NCBI GenBank assembly: GCA_000436695.1
Contig: HF992660.1
Location: 1 to 22,602, forward strand
DNA: 22,602 nucleotides
Reading direction: 5' to 3'
Origin: Prevotella sp. CAG:1185
Lineage (GTDB): Bacteria > Bacteroidota > Bacteroidia > Bacteroidales > Bacteroidaceae
Part shown: positions 6,261 through 14,363 of the stretch, piece after piece
How the letters are laid out: each line of letters begins with the position of its first letter
Position numbering within the stretch: the first letter of the stretch is position 1
Notes under the pieces: model-generated
Database searches by the model: none
Seen by the model: only the letters and a program-made list of their open reading frames with translations
Told to the model about the DNA's origin: nothing
Translations under genes and position numbers: made by a program

Positions 6261-7710
6261 TTATCAGCTTATGTCGTCATTGTTTGTTTGGATGTTAAGT
6301 ATCGCTACTGTGATAGGTGTAGTCATAGTAGCGATACGATTATTTCTAAAAAAGAAGTCAAATGAACTGTCAGAGCGAATTGCAACCATTACTCCTTATA
6401 GTGATATACAAGAAAGCAGAGAAAAAGAATTAAGGCAAAGCAATAAAAGTTTCTTCATTGATATTGAAACTGATTTAAGGAACAGTTTTAATGGGCATAT
6501 AATATCTTATTCGGAAGAAGAACAATTTACGAAATACTATACAGAGTTCTTCCATGAAGTCAATTCCTTACTGAAAAATCTTGAAGCATTCCATATAGAG
6601 CCGTCCGAGGTAATCTCAAAATTTACACATGATTTCGGAGACATCCACTCAATTGTCAAAAGACATAATGAGCAGGTTATCCAAGACACTCTTGATACCC
6701 ACAAAGACTTTTTCGACCATTGCCTAAAATACCCGTTGGACAAACAACAGAGGCGTTCAATCGTGTCCGAGGAAGATAATTGTTTGGTGGTAAGCAGTGC
6801 AGGAAGTGGGAAAACATCGTCCATCATAGGCAAGGTAAGGTATCTTATTGACATCAAACACATCAATCCTCAAAACATTCTTCTTATCAGCTATACAAAC
6901 AAGGCTGCTGCCGAACTGACGGAAAGAATGAATATTGTGGGGCTAAGAGGATACACCTTTCATAAACTTGCCATTGACATCATTGGAAAAGCGACAGGGC
7001 AGAAGCCCTCTATCTGTGACAATACAGACGCATTGTTTGTGAAAATCTATCATAAGCTATTGGAAGATGAGGATTTCAAAAAGAGCATAGTCGAATACTT
7101 TGTTGACTATCAGGTGCAAGAAGCGGATTGGGAGCATCGTAAAAATGAACGCAGACAACAACTATCCGAATTGAAAGAAATACGCTTGAAAGCCCAATTC
7201 CCCGACATGGATGGGAAAGTTTTTTATGTTCGGAGTGAGCAAGAACAGAAAATCTGTTTTGCATTGTCTTCTTTGGGTGTGAAATTCAGATATGAAGAGC
7301 CTTATGAATATCCGTTGGCAGATGAAATGCACTCACAATACAAGCCCGATTTTTCCATTTATTTTGAGCAGGACGACAAGACAAAACGTATTTATTTAGA
7401 GCATTTTGGTGTGGACGAACATGGGCTTGTTCCCACATGGTTTGCAAAAGACAAAGGCATTACTTATGAAGAAGCAAATCAAAAATACAATGATGGAATA
7501 ACATGGAAAAAAGCAGCCCATGAGAAGTTTGGGACTGTATTGCTGACAACTTCAAGTGCTGATTTCCATTATTCAGATATTCGGCACACATTAAAAGTGT
7601 CATTGGAAAAAGCGGGTGTTCCTGTTCAAGAAAAACTGATGCCGAATTGTATGACATGGTTCTTCCTCAAAACAGCAAGCAGGAAAAGGCTTTCATTCGG
7701 CTTGTTGTAA
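6250..7710 (+). CDS. UvrD-like helicase, N-terminal part with membrane anchor and nuclease-like insertion (frameshifted)
   Basis: The N-terminal part of a superfamily 1A helicase. Residues 11-34 form a transmembrane segment followed by KKK, so the enzyme is probably tethered to the inner membrane facing the cytoplasm. Helicase motifs follow: Q-motif LDKQQRRSI (163-171), Walker A SAGSGKTS (183-190), Ia LISYTNKAAAEL (212-223) and YTFHKLA (235-241). Residues about 321-440 form an insertion with KPDF (365-368) and YLEHFG (382-387), a pattern like PD-(D/E)XK nuclease-fold insertions of HelD-like helicases. After about residue 462 the frame leaves the family sequence and ends with an unrelated tail, because one base is missing from the A-run at 7631-7635. 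The next ORF holds the rest; restored, the protein would be about 878 residues. The start at 6250 overlaps the upstream gene; ATG at 6271 is an alternative. Confidence 0.85.
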   Translation: MTYNYQLMSSLFVWMLSIATVIGVVIVAIRLFLKKKSNELSERIATITPYSDIQESREKELRQSNKSFFIDIETDLRNSFNGHIISYSEEEQFTKYYTEFFHEVNSLLKNLEAFHIEPSEVISKFTHDFGDIHSIVKRHNEQVIQDTLDTHKDFFDHCLKYPLDKQQRRSIVSEEDNCLVVSSAGSGKTSSIIGKVRYLIDIKHINPQNILLISYTNKAAAELTERMNIVGLRGYTFHKLAIDIIGKATGQKPSICDNTDALFVKIYHKLLEDEDFKKSIVEYFVDYQVQEADWEHRKNERRQQLSELKEIRLKAQFPDMDGKVFYVRSEQEQKICFALSSLGVKFRYEEPYEYPLADEMHSQYKPDFSIYFEQDDKTKRIYLEHFGVDEHGLVPTWFAKDKGITYEEANQKYNDGITWKKAAHEKFGTVLLTTSSADFHYSDIRHTLKVSLEKAGVPVQEKLMPNCMTWFFLKTASRKRLSFGLL

Positions 7711-8885
7711 CTTTTATTACATTGATAAAATCAAGCTGTAAGTCCATACAAGAGATCTTGAAACAGGCTAAAAGGGCAGAGGATGAGCGCAGTACATTCA
7801 TTATAAAGAGAATATTCCAGCCTGTTTATGAGCGGTATATTGAAGAACTGAAAAACAGTAATCAGATAGACTTTACCGACGCTATTCTGCAAGCCACGGA
7901 AATATGCCGTTCCTCCCATCCTGTAAAGTATGAGTATATCATCGTTGACGAGTTCCAAGATATATCAGTTGACCGCTACAAATTCCTTAAAGTACTCCGA
8001 GAAGGCAATCCTCCTGCAAAATTGTATTGCGTGGGCGATGATTGGCAATCCATATACCGCTTTTCAGGAAGTGACATGGCTCTTTTCAATCAGTTCTCAG
8101 ATTATTTCGGTTCCACAGAAATCAATAGAATCGAAACAACATACCGTTTTGGAGAGCCTTTGGTAAGCCTGTCATCACAATTCATTCAACGGAACAAGGC
8201 ACAGATAAAAAAGGATATACACCCATTCAATCCACAGACTAAAACCGAATTACAATTCTGTGCTTATGAACGGCGTGACTATTGCAACGCTATCGGACAA
8301 TTGGTAGCGTCTATCCCCGCGGATAAATCTATCTTCCTGTTAGGGCGGTATTCCTTTGATGATTATTATTTATCGTTCCTGTACAAATCGGTGAAAGAGG
8401 GTAATCGCTTTTACTATTTCATTGGAGACAAGAAGATTGAATTCTTGACTGTACATAAATCCAAGGGGCTTGAAGCGGACTATGTGATAATTCTTCAATG
8501 TAATAAGGACACCTATGGATTCCCTTCAATGGTAAGCGATGACCCTGTTCTTGATTATGTTTTGACTAAAAGCGACCAATATCCGTATGGAGAAGAACGT
8601 AGGTTGTTTTATGTGGCTATTACCAGAGCGAAAATAAAGACATACGTTCTTTATGACAAACGCTTCCCGTCTGTTTTTGTTGACGAGTTCTTACACTCTG
8701 AAAAGGTTACGGAAGAAAGTTATGTTAAACATCCCAATGCCAATAAGAAATGGACGCGCAGTGCTGATAAATTCCTACTCACTCTTTACCATGAAGGAAA
8801 GAGCATAAAGTACATCGCAGAGAAAATGGGAAGAAGTCAAACCTCTATCGTTATGCGAATAGGAAAATTAGAAGGCAAGCAATAA
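7635..8885 (+). CDS. UvrD-like helicase, C-terminal part (continuation after frameshift)
   Basis: The second half of the helicase whose first half starts at 6250. Open reading in this frame overlaps the first ORF, and sense sequence resumes at about 7635. The only start-like codon near the junction is TTG at 7647, which is not a convincing independent start. Motifs in order are II YIIVDEFQDIS, III GDDWQSIYRFSG, IV TTYRFG, V TVHKSKGLEADYV and VI RRLFYVAITRAK, so all remaining SF1A motifs are intact. The last 50 residues (KKWTRSADKFLLTLYHEGKS and following) look like a Myb/helix-turn-helix DNA-binding tail. The preserved motifs suggest a recent lesion, a sequencing error or recoding rather than old decay. 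Helicase family assignment is firm; role is unknown, possibly mobile-element or phage related. Confidence 0.85.
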   Translation, partial: TDAELYDMVLPQNSKQEKAFIRLVVTFITLIKSSCKSIQEILKQAKRAEDERSTFIIKRIFQPVYERYIEELKNSNQIDFTDAILQATEICRSSHPVKYEYIIVDEFQDISVDRYKFLKVLREGNPPAKLYCVGDDWQSIYRFSGSDMALFNQFSDYFGSTEINRIETTYRFGEPLVSLSSQFIQRNKAQIKKDIHPFNPQTKTELQFCAYERRDYCNAIGQLVASIPADKSIFLLGRYSFDDYYLSFLYKSVKEGNRFYYFIGDKKIEFLTVHKSKGLEADYVIILQCNKDTYGFPSMVSDDPVLDYVLTKSDQYPYGEERRLFYVAITRAKIKTYVLYDKRFPSVFVDEFLHSEKVTEESYVKHPNANKKWTRSADKFLLTLYHEGKSIKYIAEKMGRSQTSIVMRIGKLEGKQ

Positions 8886-8924
8886 TAAAAACGCTCGTCA
8901 TGCCTTTCATTCGATAAATTATGC

Positions 8925-8933
8925 TACCTTTGC
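8925..8933 (+). promoter_or_regulatory. -7-like box or CTnDOT-like attachment core near the element's right end
   Basis: TACCTTTGC fits the Bacteroidetes -7 box TAnnTTTG. With the preceding C it differs by one base from the CTnDOT core GTANNTTTGC. It lies 40 bp after the last cargo gene, where the element is expected to end. If it is a promoter it points out of the element and has no gene for over 900 bp downstream. The left end is outside the window, so the junction cannot be confirmed. Confidence 0.35.
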
Positions 8934-9655
8934 ATAACAAGAGTTGTTTGACAGAAAGAAACGCAACGCATATCGCAGAATTTGCGACCGTTGCCAAGTC
9001 ATTACCTCGTTTTTCGAGAAAAGCTCATAAGTAGCTTATTTCTAATATATTCCTATTTATATATCGGATTTTATTAGAAAATACAAAATAGATTGGATTT
9101 GTTAAAAAGTGTAACATGGACTTACGGCATGCGAATTTACATTTTGTAACATAATCGTGTAAAATTAAGTCAAAGTGTAATGTTGCATATTGTGTCTGTA
9201 CGTTTAGATAATGTATAATGCTTGACATTTGTCAATGACACGAATGCTGTGTATTATAAATTTAGAAGATGGAATATTAACTTTCGTAATGTTGAATATT
9301 ACTTGTTGTTTTATAAACAAAGTATTATTCTTGATTAATTATAGTTTTTCGTATAATAAAAATATGTATTTTATAATGATTTTACCAAAATCAAAACGAG
9401 TTTAATTATTCTAATTAGTTATGATATGGCAATTAATCAATAGCCTAAAATTTATGGTATAAATTTAATTTATAGCAATTATAAATATATAATATTTATG
9501 GTTATAGACAAATCATGAAACTATTTCATTAAGCAAAATGTTATAATTATAAAAAAAAGATTTCTATTTGACACATGTCTGAATTATGTAAAAAAGAGTA
9601 ATTAACCTTAGCAATGTGATTATATTTGAATGTATGCTAAAATAAATTTGAAAAA
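8934..9655. other. AT-rich non-coding spacer containing the probable element/chromosome junction
   Basis: No credible gene. Short ORFs here are AT-driven and lack starts or coding bias. The first roughly 100 bases (to about 9035) are of intermediate composition and contain two small inverted repeats (CTCG/CGAG at 9006-9018 and AAGCT/AGCTT at 9021-9037). After that the sequence is very AT-rich and featureless up to the glnA promoter. The change of composition suggests that the element ends between about 8925 and 9040. Confidence 0.5.
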
Positions 9656-9686
9656 TTTGTTTTGCAATTTAAAATATCTATCTTTG
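9656..9686 (+). promoter_or_regulatory. Promoter of the glutamine synthetase gene
   Basis: TTTG (9656-9659), a 19-bp spacer and TATCTTTG (9679-9686) reproduce both boxes of the Bacteroidetes consensus promoter. Start of transcription is expected near 9693, which leaves a leader of about 180 bases before the ATG. Confidence 0.72.
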
Positions 9687-9718
9687 TATAAAAGATACCG
9701 TGAAAAGTATATTGTATG

Positions 9719-9789
9719 TATGCTTATGCATAAAAAAGTATTGCAGGATATAGTGCTATATGCTCCTACCTTATTAATATATAGGTAGG
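9719..9789 (+). promoter_or_regulatory. Structured 5' leader of glnA
   Basis: Three inverted repeats follow each other in the leader: TATGC/GCATA (9719-9732), ATATAG/CTATAT (9748-9761) and CCTACCT/AGGTAGG (9765-9771 with 9783-9789). No U-run follows the last stem. They may be RNA structures or operator sites controlling glutamine synthetase; no known riboswitch class is recognised. Confidence 0.45.
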
Positions 9790-9874
9790 ACAGAAAGTAC
9801 AACATTTGCTGTCAATGATAATAAATTTGGTTATAATTTAAATCTAAATTACTTATATTAAACACTTTATAATT

Positions 9875-11374
9875 ATGGACAAGACAATTGAAATGAGTGC
9901 GAACCCGCTGGTAGAGTTCCTTCACAAACCTTCAAAATGCTTTACAAAAGCAGATATAATTACCTTTATACGTGAAAAAGGTATACGTATGATTGATTTT
10001 ATGTATCCTGCAGAAGATGGACGTATAAAGACCTTAAATTTTATGATTAATAATTATGCTTATCTTGAAACTATACTAACTGATGGTGAACGTGTAGATG
10101 GTTCAAGCCTGTTTCCTTCATTTATAGAAGCTGAAAATAGCGATTTATACGTAATTCCTAGATTCAGGACAGCATTTGTCAGTCCATTCTCTGAAATACC
10201 GACATTGTGTATGCTTTGTTCTTTTTTCAACAAGGATGGTGAACCATTTGAGTGTTCTCCGGAACAGACTTTACATAGAGCAGCTGTCGCATTTACGCAA
10301 TCAACAGGGATGACTTTTGAGGCAATGGGAGAATTAGAGTATTATGTTATTGCAGATGATGACGAAATGTTTCCAGCCGTAGACCAAAGAGGTTATCATG
10401 AGTCAGGACCTTTTGCAAAATTTAATGAGTTTCGTAAACAATGTATGGCTTATATTGCCCAGACAGGCGGACAGATTAAATATGGACATTCTGAAGTAGG
10501 CAACTTCACTCAAAATGGAAAAGTTTTTGAACAAAATGAAATAGAGTTTCTGCCATGTCCGGCCGAGACTGCCGCAGATCAGCTGATTTTAGCGAAATGG
10601 GTTATCAGAAACTTGGCTCACATGAATGATCTTGACATTACATTTGCTCCTAAAATCACTGTGGGAAAAGCTGGCTCAGGTTTGCATATACATATGCGTA
10701 TGATGAAAGACGGTAAAAACTGCATGATAAAGGATCGAAAACTTTCTGATGAGGCACGTCGTGCTATTGCCGGCATGATGGTTCTGGCACCGTCAATAAC
10801 AGCATTTGGTAATAAGACTCCAGTATCATACTTTAGGCTTGTTCCTCATCAGGAAGCACCAACAAACGTATGTTGGGGTGATTGTAACAGATCTGTACTT
10901 GTTCGTGTTCCATTAGGATGGACTTCTGGACGAGATATGTGTATACAAGTTAATACGCTTGAAGCAGAGGCTAACAATGATACTACATTGAAACAGACAG
11001 TTGAAATGCGCTCACCTGATGGTTCTGCTGATATATATCAACTTATGGCCGGACTATGTGTCGCATGTAGATACGGGTTGGAAATGGAAGAAGAAAAGGC
11101 ATTGCAATTAGCAAGTGATAAATACGTTGGAATGAACGAGGCAAAAAATGGCCTGTCAAAGTTTGAACAGCTGCCGGATTCGTGTGTCTCATCTGCAAAA
11201 TGGCTTGAAAAACAGCGCGAATTATATGAAGACAAGGGAGTGTTCTCTTCTAGAATGATAGATGGTATAGTTAAGTCATTAAAGGATAAAGATGACACAA
11301 AACTCCGTAAATCTGCCGAGAAAGATACGAAACTTATGCAAAAACTTGTTGAAACTTCTTTCTATTGCGGATAA
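9875..11374 (+). CDS. glnA: Glutamine synthetase, GSI-type, about 500 residues
   Basis: Makes glutamine from glutamate, ammonia and ATP in the cytoplasm, the main route of ammonium assimilation. Family motifs are in the expected order: DGSS (75-78), GELEYYV with metal-binding glutamates (152-158), EVGNFTQNGKVFEQNEIEF around 207-225 for the active-site glutamates, GSGLHIHM (267-274) for the ATP/metal histidine, NRSVLVRVP (338-346) and VEMRSPDG (376-383). At 499 residues it is longer than classic GSI (about 470) and far shorter than GSIII (about 730). The NLYDLP-like adenylylation motif of GSI-beta is not seen; the corresponding stretch reads LSKFEQLPDSC. Covalent adenylylation is therefore unlikely and control is more likely transcriptional, through its own promoter and structured leader. 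Confidence 0.92.
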   Translation: MDKTIEMSANPLVEFLHKPSKCFTKADIITFIREKGIRMIDFMYPAEDGRIKTLNFMINNYAYLETILTDGERVDGSSLFPSFIEAENSDLYVIPRFRTAFVSPFSEIPTLCMLCSFFNKDGEPFECSPEQTLHRAAVAFTQSTGMTFEAMGELEYYVIADDDEMFPAVDQRGYHESGPFAKFNEFRKQCMAYIAQTGGQIKYGHSEVGNFTQNGKVFEQNEIEFLPCPAETAADQLILAKWVIRNLAHMNDLDITFAPKITVGKAGSGLHIHMRMMKDGKNCMIKDRKLSDEARRAIAGMMVLAPSITAFGNKTPVSYFRLVPHQEAPTNVCWGDCNRSVLVRVPLGWTSGRDMCIQVNTLEAEANNDTTLKQTVEMRSPDGSADIYQLMAGLCVACRYGLEMEEEKALQLASDKYVGMNEAKNGLSKFEQLPDSCVSSAKWLEKQRELYEDKGVFSSRMIDGIVKSLKDKDDTKLRKSAEKDTKLMQKLVETSFYCG

Positions 11375-11420
11375 TATAAAATATTATAATTAAAATATTT
11401 AACCGATATTGTTATGTGAC

Positions 11421-11481
11421 TGAAGACAAATACCTTACTTTATATATTTATGATTATAAATTTAAGGTATTTGTCTTTATT
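11421..11481 (+). terminator. Terminator after glnA
   Basis: A perfect 15-bp stem (11423-11437 with 11463-11477; core GACAAATACCTTA/TAAGGTATTTGTC) is extended inside by TTTATA/TATAAA (11439-11444 with 11455-11460) and followed by TTTATTTCT. It is very stable and well placed. Confidence 0.85.
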
Positions 11482-11643
11482 TCTCTAACCATATAAAATA
11501 GCTTTAGACTTAAAAACATGCAGATAATGACTGCATAAACCTTTATTGTTATCAATGTAACATAACGCTTTTATAACATAAACAGAAAATAAAATTTTCT
11601 TATTTTTTATTTTAAGCATCGTTACATTTTGGAAAATATCCGT

Positions 11644-11651
11644 TACCTTTG
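11644..11651 (+). promoter_or_regulatory. -7 box of the rlmD-like gene promoter
   Basis: TACCTTTG matches TAnnTTTG, 110 bp before the ATG. A -33 TTTG at correct spacing is not seen (TTTG at 11628-11631 is only 12 bp away). The rest of the 387-bp gap between 11482 and 11761 shows nothing further. Confidence 0.5.
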
Positions 11652-11761
11652 CATTTGAATAATTGCACGCATCTATTTATGAACAAATCGAAATCCTAAT
11701 TTTATTCATATAATTGCATGTGTGTTTTGTCATTTTATTAATTAAATAGCACAGATCACAG

Positions 11762-13183
11762 ATGAGCAGAAAGAAAAAAGCACTGCCTGTTTTGGAAAAC
11801 GTTACTATAACAGATTATGCGGCAGAGGGTAAATCACTTGCAAGAGTAAATGACCTTGTTGTCTTTGTCCAATTTGCTGTACCAGGTGACGTTGTTGACT
11901 TACAAGTAAAAAGGAAAAAACATAGTTATTGTGAGGCCGAAATAATTAAGTTCATCAAATATAGCGATAAGAGGGTTAAGCCGTTTTGTCAGCATTTTGG
12001 TATATGTGGAGGTTGTAAATGGCAAAACATCCCTTATGAAGAACAGCTTAAGATGAAACAGAAGCAGGTGTTTGATCAGTTAACGCGTATTGGCAAAATT
12101 CAACTTCCGGAATTTAATCAGATTCTAGGCTCTGTTAAGTCTCAGGCATATCGTAACAAACTTGAATTTGGATGTTCAAACAAGCGTTGGCTTACACAAG
12201 AAGAAATAAATTCTGGGACAGAATTTTCTCAGATGAATGCTGTTGGCTTTCATATAACTGGTGCTTTTGACAAAATACTTCCAATTGAAAAGTGCTGGCT
12301 TATGGATGATTTACAAAATAAAATAAGAAATGCCATTAGAGATTATGCTTATGAAACAGATATGTCGTTTTTTGATATTAGAAAACAACACGGACTGTTG
12401 CGTGATATTATGATAAGAAATTCTGACACCGGCGAATGGATGGTTCTTATACAATTTCACTATGAGCAAAGTGGAGATGAGGCAGAAGCAAAAAAACTAC
12501 TTAAATATATAGCTGACAAGTTCCCTGAAATAACATCATTACTATATGTAAACAACCAAAAGGGTAATGACACTTTTAACGATTTAAATATTGAAGTGTT
12601 TAAAGGTAATGATTATATTTATGAAACGATGGATGGCCTAAAGTTTAAAGTCGGCGCAAAGAGTTTTTATCAGACAAATACAGAGCAGGCTTTTCATCTT
12701 TATTCTGTTGTTCGTAATTTTGCAGAGCTCACAGGAAAAGAACTTGTATATGACCTTTATACGGGGACTGGAACTATTGCAAACTTTGTATCACGATATG
12801 CGAAACATGTGGTTGGAATAGAATATGTTCCAGAAGCGATAGAAGACGCAAAAGTAAATTCTAAAATAAATAATATAAGTAATACTACATTTTATGCAGG
12901 TGATATGAAAGATATCTTGACGGATGAATTTATCTCCGAGAACGGAAAGCCTGACATAATAATAACAGACCCTCCTAGGGCTGGTATGCATCCTGATGTA
13001 ATACAGGTGATAATTAATGCTGCTCCAAAACGTATAGTATACGTAAGCTGTAATCCTGCTACACAAGCACGTGATCTTACTTTATTAGACAGCACTTATA
13101 AAGTGGTTGCCGTGCAGCCTGTAGATATGTTCCCTCATACACCGCATGTCGAAAATGTAGTCCTTCTTGATAGAAGAAACTGA
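11762..13183 (+). CDS. rlmD: 23S rRNA m5U methyltransferase, RlmD/TrmA family
   Basis: An S-adenosylmethionine-dependent uracil-C5 methyltransferase acting on RNA. Domains in order: TRAM RNA-binding domain (about 5-65); a four-cysteine iron-sulfur site with C76, C82 and C85 (CQHFGICGGC) plus C178; a central RNA-binding domain; and a Rossmann methyltransferase domain with SAM motif DLYTGTGT (331-338), DPPRAG (403-408) and catalytic C430 in YVSCNPATQARD. The length of 473 matches RlmD/RumA proteins. Iron-sulfur family members modify 23S rRNA U747 or U1939, and Bacteroidetes enzymes may do either, so the exact target is not certain. It is probably transcribed from the box at 11644; the porin follows after 73 bp without an obvious promoter or terminator between. 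Confidence 0.88.
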   Translation: MSRKKKALPVLENVTITDYAAEGKSLARVNDLVVFVQFAVPGDVVDLQVKRKKHSYCEAEIIKFIKYSDKRVKPFCQHFGICGGCKWQNIPYEEQLKMKQKQVFDQLTRIGKIQLPEFNQILGSVKSQAYRNKLEFGCSNKRWLTQEEINSGTEFSQMNAVGFHITGAFDKILPIEKCWLMDDLQNKIRNAIRDYAYETDMSFFDIRKQHGLLRDIMIRNSDTGEWMVLIQFHYEQSGDEAEAKKLLKYIADKFPEITSLLYVNNQKGNDTFNDLNIEVFKGNDYIYETMDGLKFKVGAKSFYQTNTEQAFHLYSVVRNFAELTGKELVYDLYTGTGTIANFVSRYAKHVVGIEYVPEAIEDAKVNSKINNISNTTFYAGDMKDILTDEFISENGKPDIIITDPPRAGMHPDVIQVIINAAPKRIVYVSCNPATQARDLTLLDSTYKVVAVQPVDMFPHTPHVENVVLLDRRN

Positions 13184-13256
13184 CAATATAATGCTGATGA
13201 GTTTTACGGAATCAGAATATAAAGAACTTTGAATAAGAAATTAAAATTATAAGAAA

Positions 13257-14348
13257 TTGAAAAAGTTATTTGTTACGCTGTTAGCTACTTGTGTTTTAAC
13301 ATCAAATGTATATGCACAAAAGAGTAATGAAATATTTAGTAAACCCAAACTGAGCGGATATGTAATAGGGCAATATCAGTATTCTGGAAAAGACAACGCT
13401 AAAAGTAACACTTTTAGTTTAAGAATGGTGAGATTGTCTTTGGATGGCCGCCTGTTTAATGATTTTGCATATAAAATACAAGGACAAATTAATGGGAATA
13501 CTTCTACGTTAAGTGAAAGCCCACGAATTGTAGATGCTTTTGTTGAATGGCAAAAATATAAATTTGTAAGAATAAAAGTAGGTCAGTTCAAACGGCCATT
13601 TACATTCGAAAACCCTATGAATCCAATAGATCAGGGCTTTATGGGTTATTCGCAGAATGTTTCGAATTTAGCAGGATTTACAGACAGGGTAGGAGAGCAC
13701 TCTTCAAATGGGCGTGATATAGGTGTTCAGCTGCAGGGAGATTTACTAAAAACAGCAAACGGTAGAGCATTGTTTCACTATCAGATTGGAGTGTTCAACG
13801 GCCAAGGCATTAATACGAAAGACGTAGATAATCAGAAAGATATTATTGGAGGTATCTGGATTATGCCGGTACAAGGTATGCGTATTGGAGCATTTGGATG
13901 GACAGGCTCGTATGCAAGAAAAGGTGATACTGGGATAGTAAGTTTGCCAAAAAGGCGTTATGCCATAAGTGGCGAATATGTGATAAACGACTGGACGTTC
14001 CGTTCTGAATACATTCATTCTACTGACCTGAGTTTTAAGACAAGCTATAATGAAAAGAGTGATTTGAGTAATACGGAAATAAATTATGCAAAAGGAGATA
14101 AGGCAGACGGCTTTTATGCGTTGGCTATAGCCCCGGTTATTAAGAATAAGTTTCATATAAAAGCTAGATATGATATGTATCGTCCTAGTGCAGACTGGAA
14201 CACCAGTAAAACATATTATGAGGTTGGTGCTGATTATGAGTTCGTCAAGAACTTAAAACTATCCGCAGAATATATTCTAGTAAATGACCGTTCAATTGAA
14301 AAACATAATTATAGTATGATTGACACCCAGTTGTCTTTCAAATTTTAA
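13257..14348 (+). CDS. Phosphate-selective-type porin (OprO/OprP family), TTG start
   Basis: An outer-membrane beta-barrel protein of 363 residues. The N-terminus reads KKLFVTLLATCVLTSNVYAQ, a signal peptide cleaved after YAQ or YA. The body is a series of short amphipathic strands with the barrel-like repeats GYVIGQYQY, VRIKVGQFKRPFTFENP and SLDGRLFNDFAYKIQGQ, typical of phosphate-selective porin O/P proteins in Bacteroidetes. It ends in Phe (LSFKF), the usual barrel C-terminus. The only start that keeps the signal peptide is TTG at 13257; an in-frame stop (13242-13244) lies just upstream and there is no ATG. It is followed after 15 bp by the membrane pyrophosphatase, so the two are probably co-transcribed. 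Substrate specificity for phosphate is a family-level guess. Confidence 0.82.
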   Translation: MKKLFVTLLATCVLTSNVYAQKSNEIFSKPKLSGYVIGQYQYSGKDNAKSNTFSLRMVRLSLDGRLFNDFAYKIQGQINGNTSTLSESPRIVDAFVEWQKYKFVRIKVGQFKRPFTFENPMNPIDQGFMGYSQNVSNLAGFTDRVGEHSSNGRDIGVQLQGDLLKTANGRALFHYQIGVFNGQGINTKDVDNQKDIIGGIWIMPVQGMRIGAFGWTGSYARKGDTGIVSLPKRRYAISGEYVINDWTFRSEYIHSTDLSFKTSYNEKSDLSNTEINYAKGDKADGFYALAIAPVIKNKFHIKARYDMYRPSADWNTSKTYYEVGADYEFVKNLKLSAEYILVNDRSIEKHNYSMIDTQLSFKF

Positions 14349-14363
14349 AAACAAATTAATACC

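Noticed and set aside
7627..7638. Programmed -1 frameshift site
   Set aside because: There is no X-XXY-YYZ heptamer (the second codon is CTG); an indel in the A-run is simpler. It remains possible in principle.
7647..8885. An independent second helicase gene starting at TTG 7647
   Set aside because: It lacks motifs Q, I and Ia, and sense sequence continues upstream into the frame of the preceding ORF, so it is the tail of one frameshifted gene.
8940..9040. tRNA gene fragment as integration target
   Set aside because: No T-arm (GGTTCGAnTCC-like) or cloverleaf could be found in the junction region.
8934..9874. Several short frames in the AT-rich spacer on the minus strand
   Set aside because: They are chance frames with no start context, coding bias or family resemblance.
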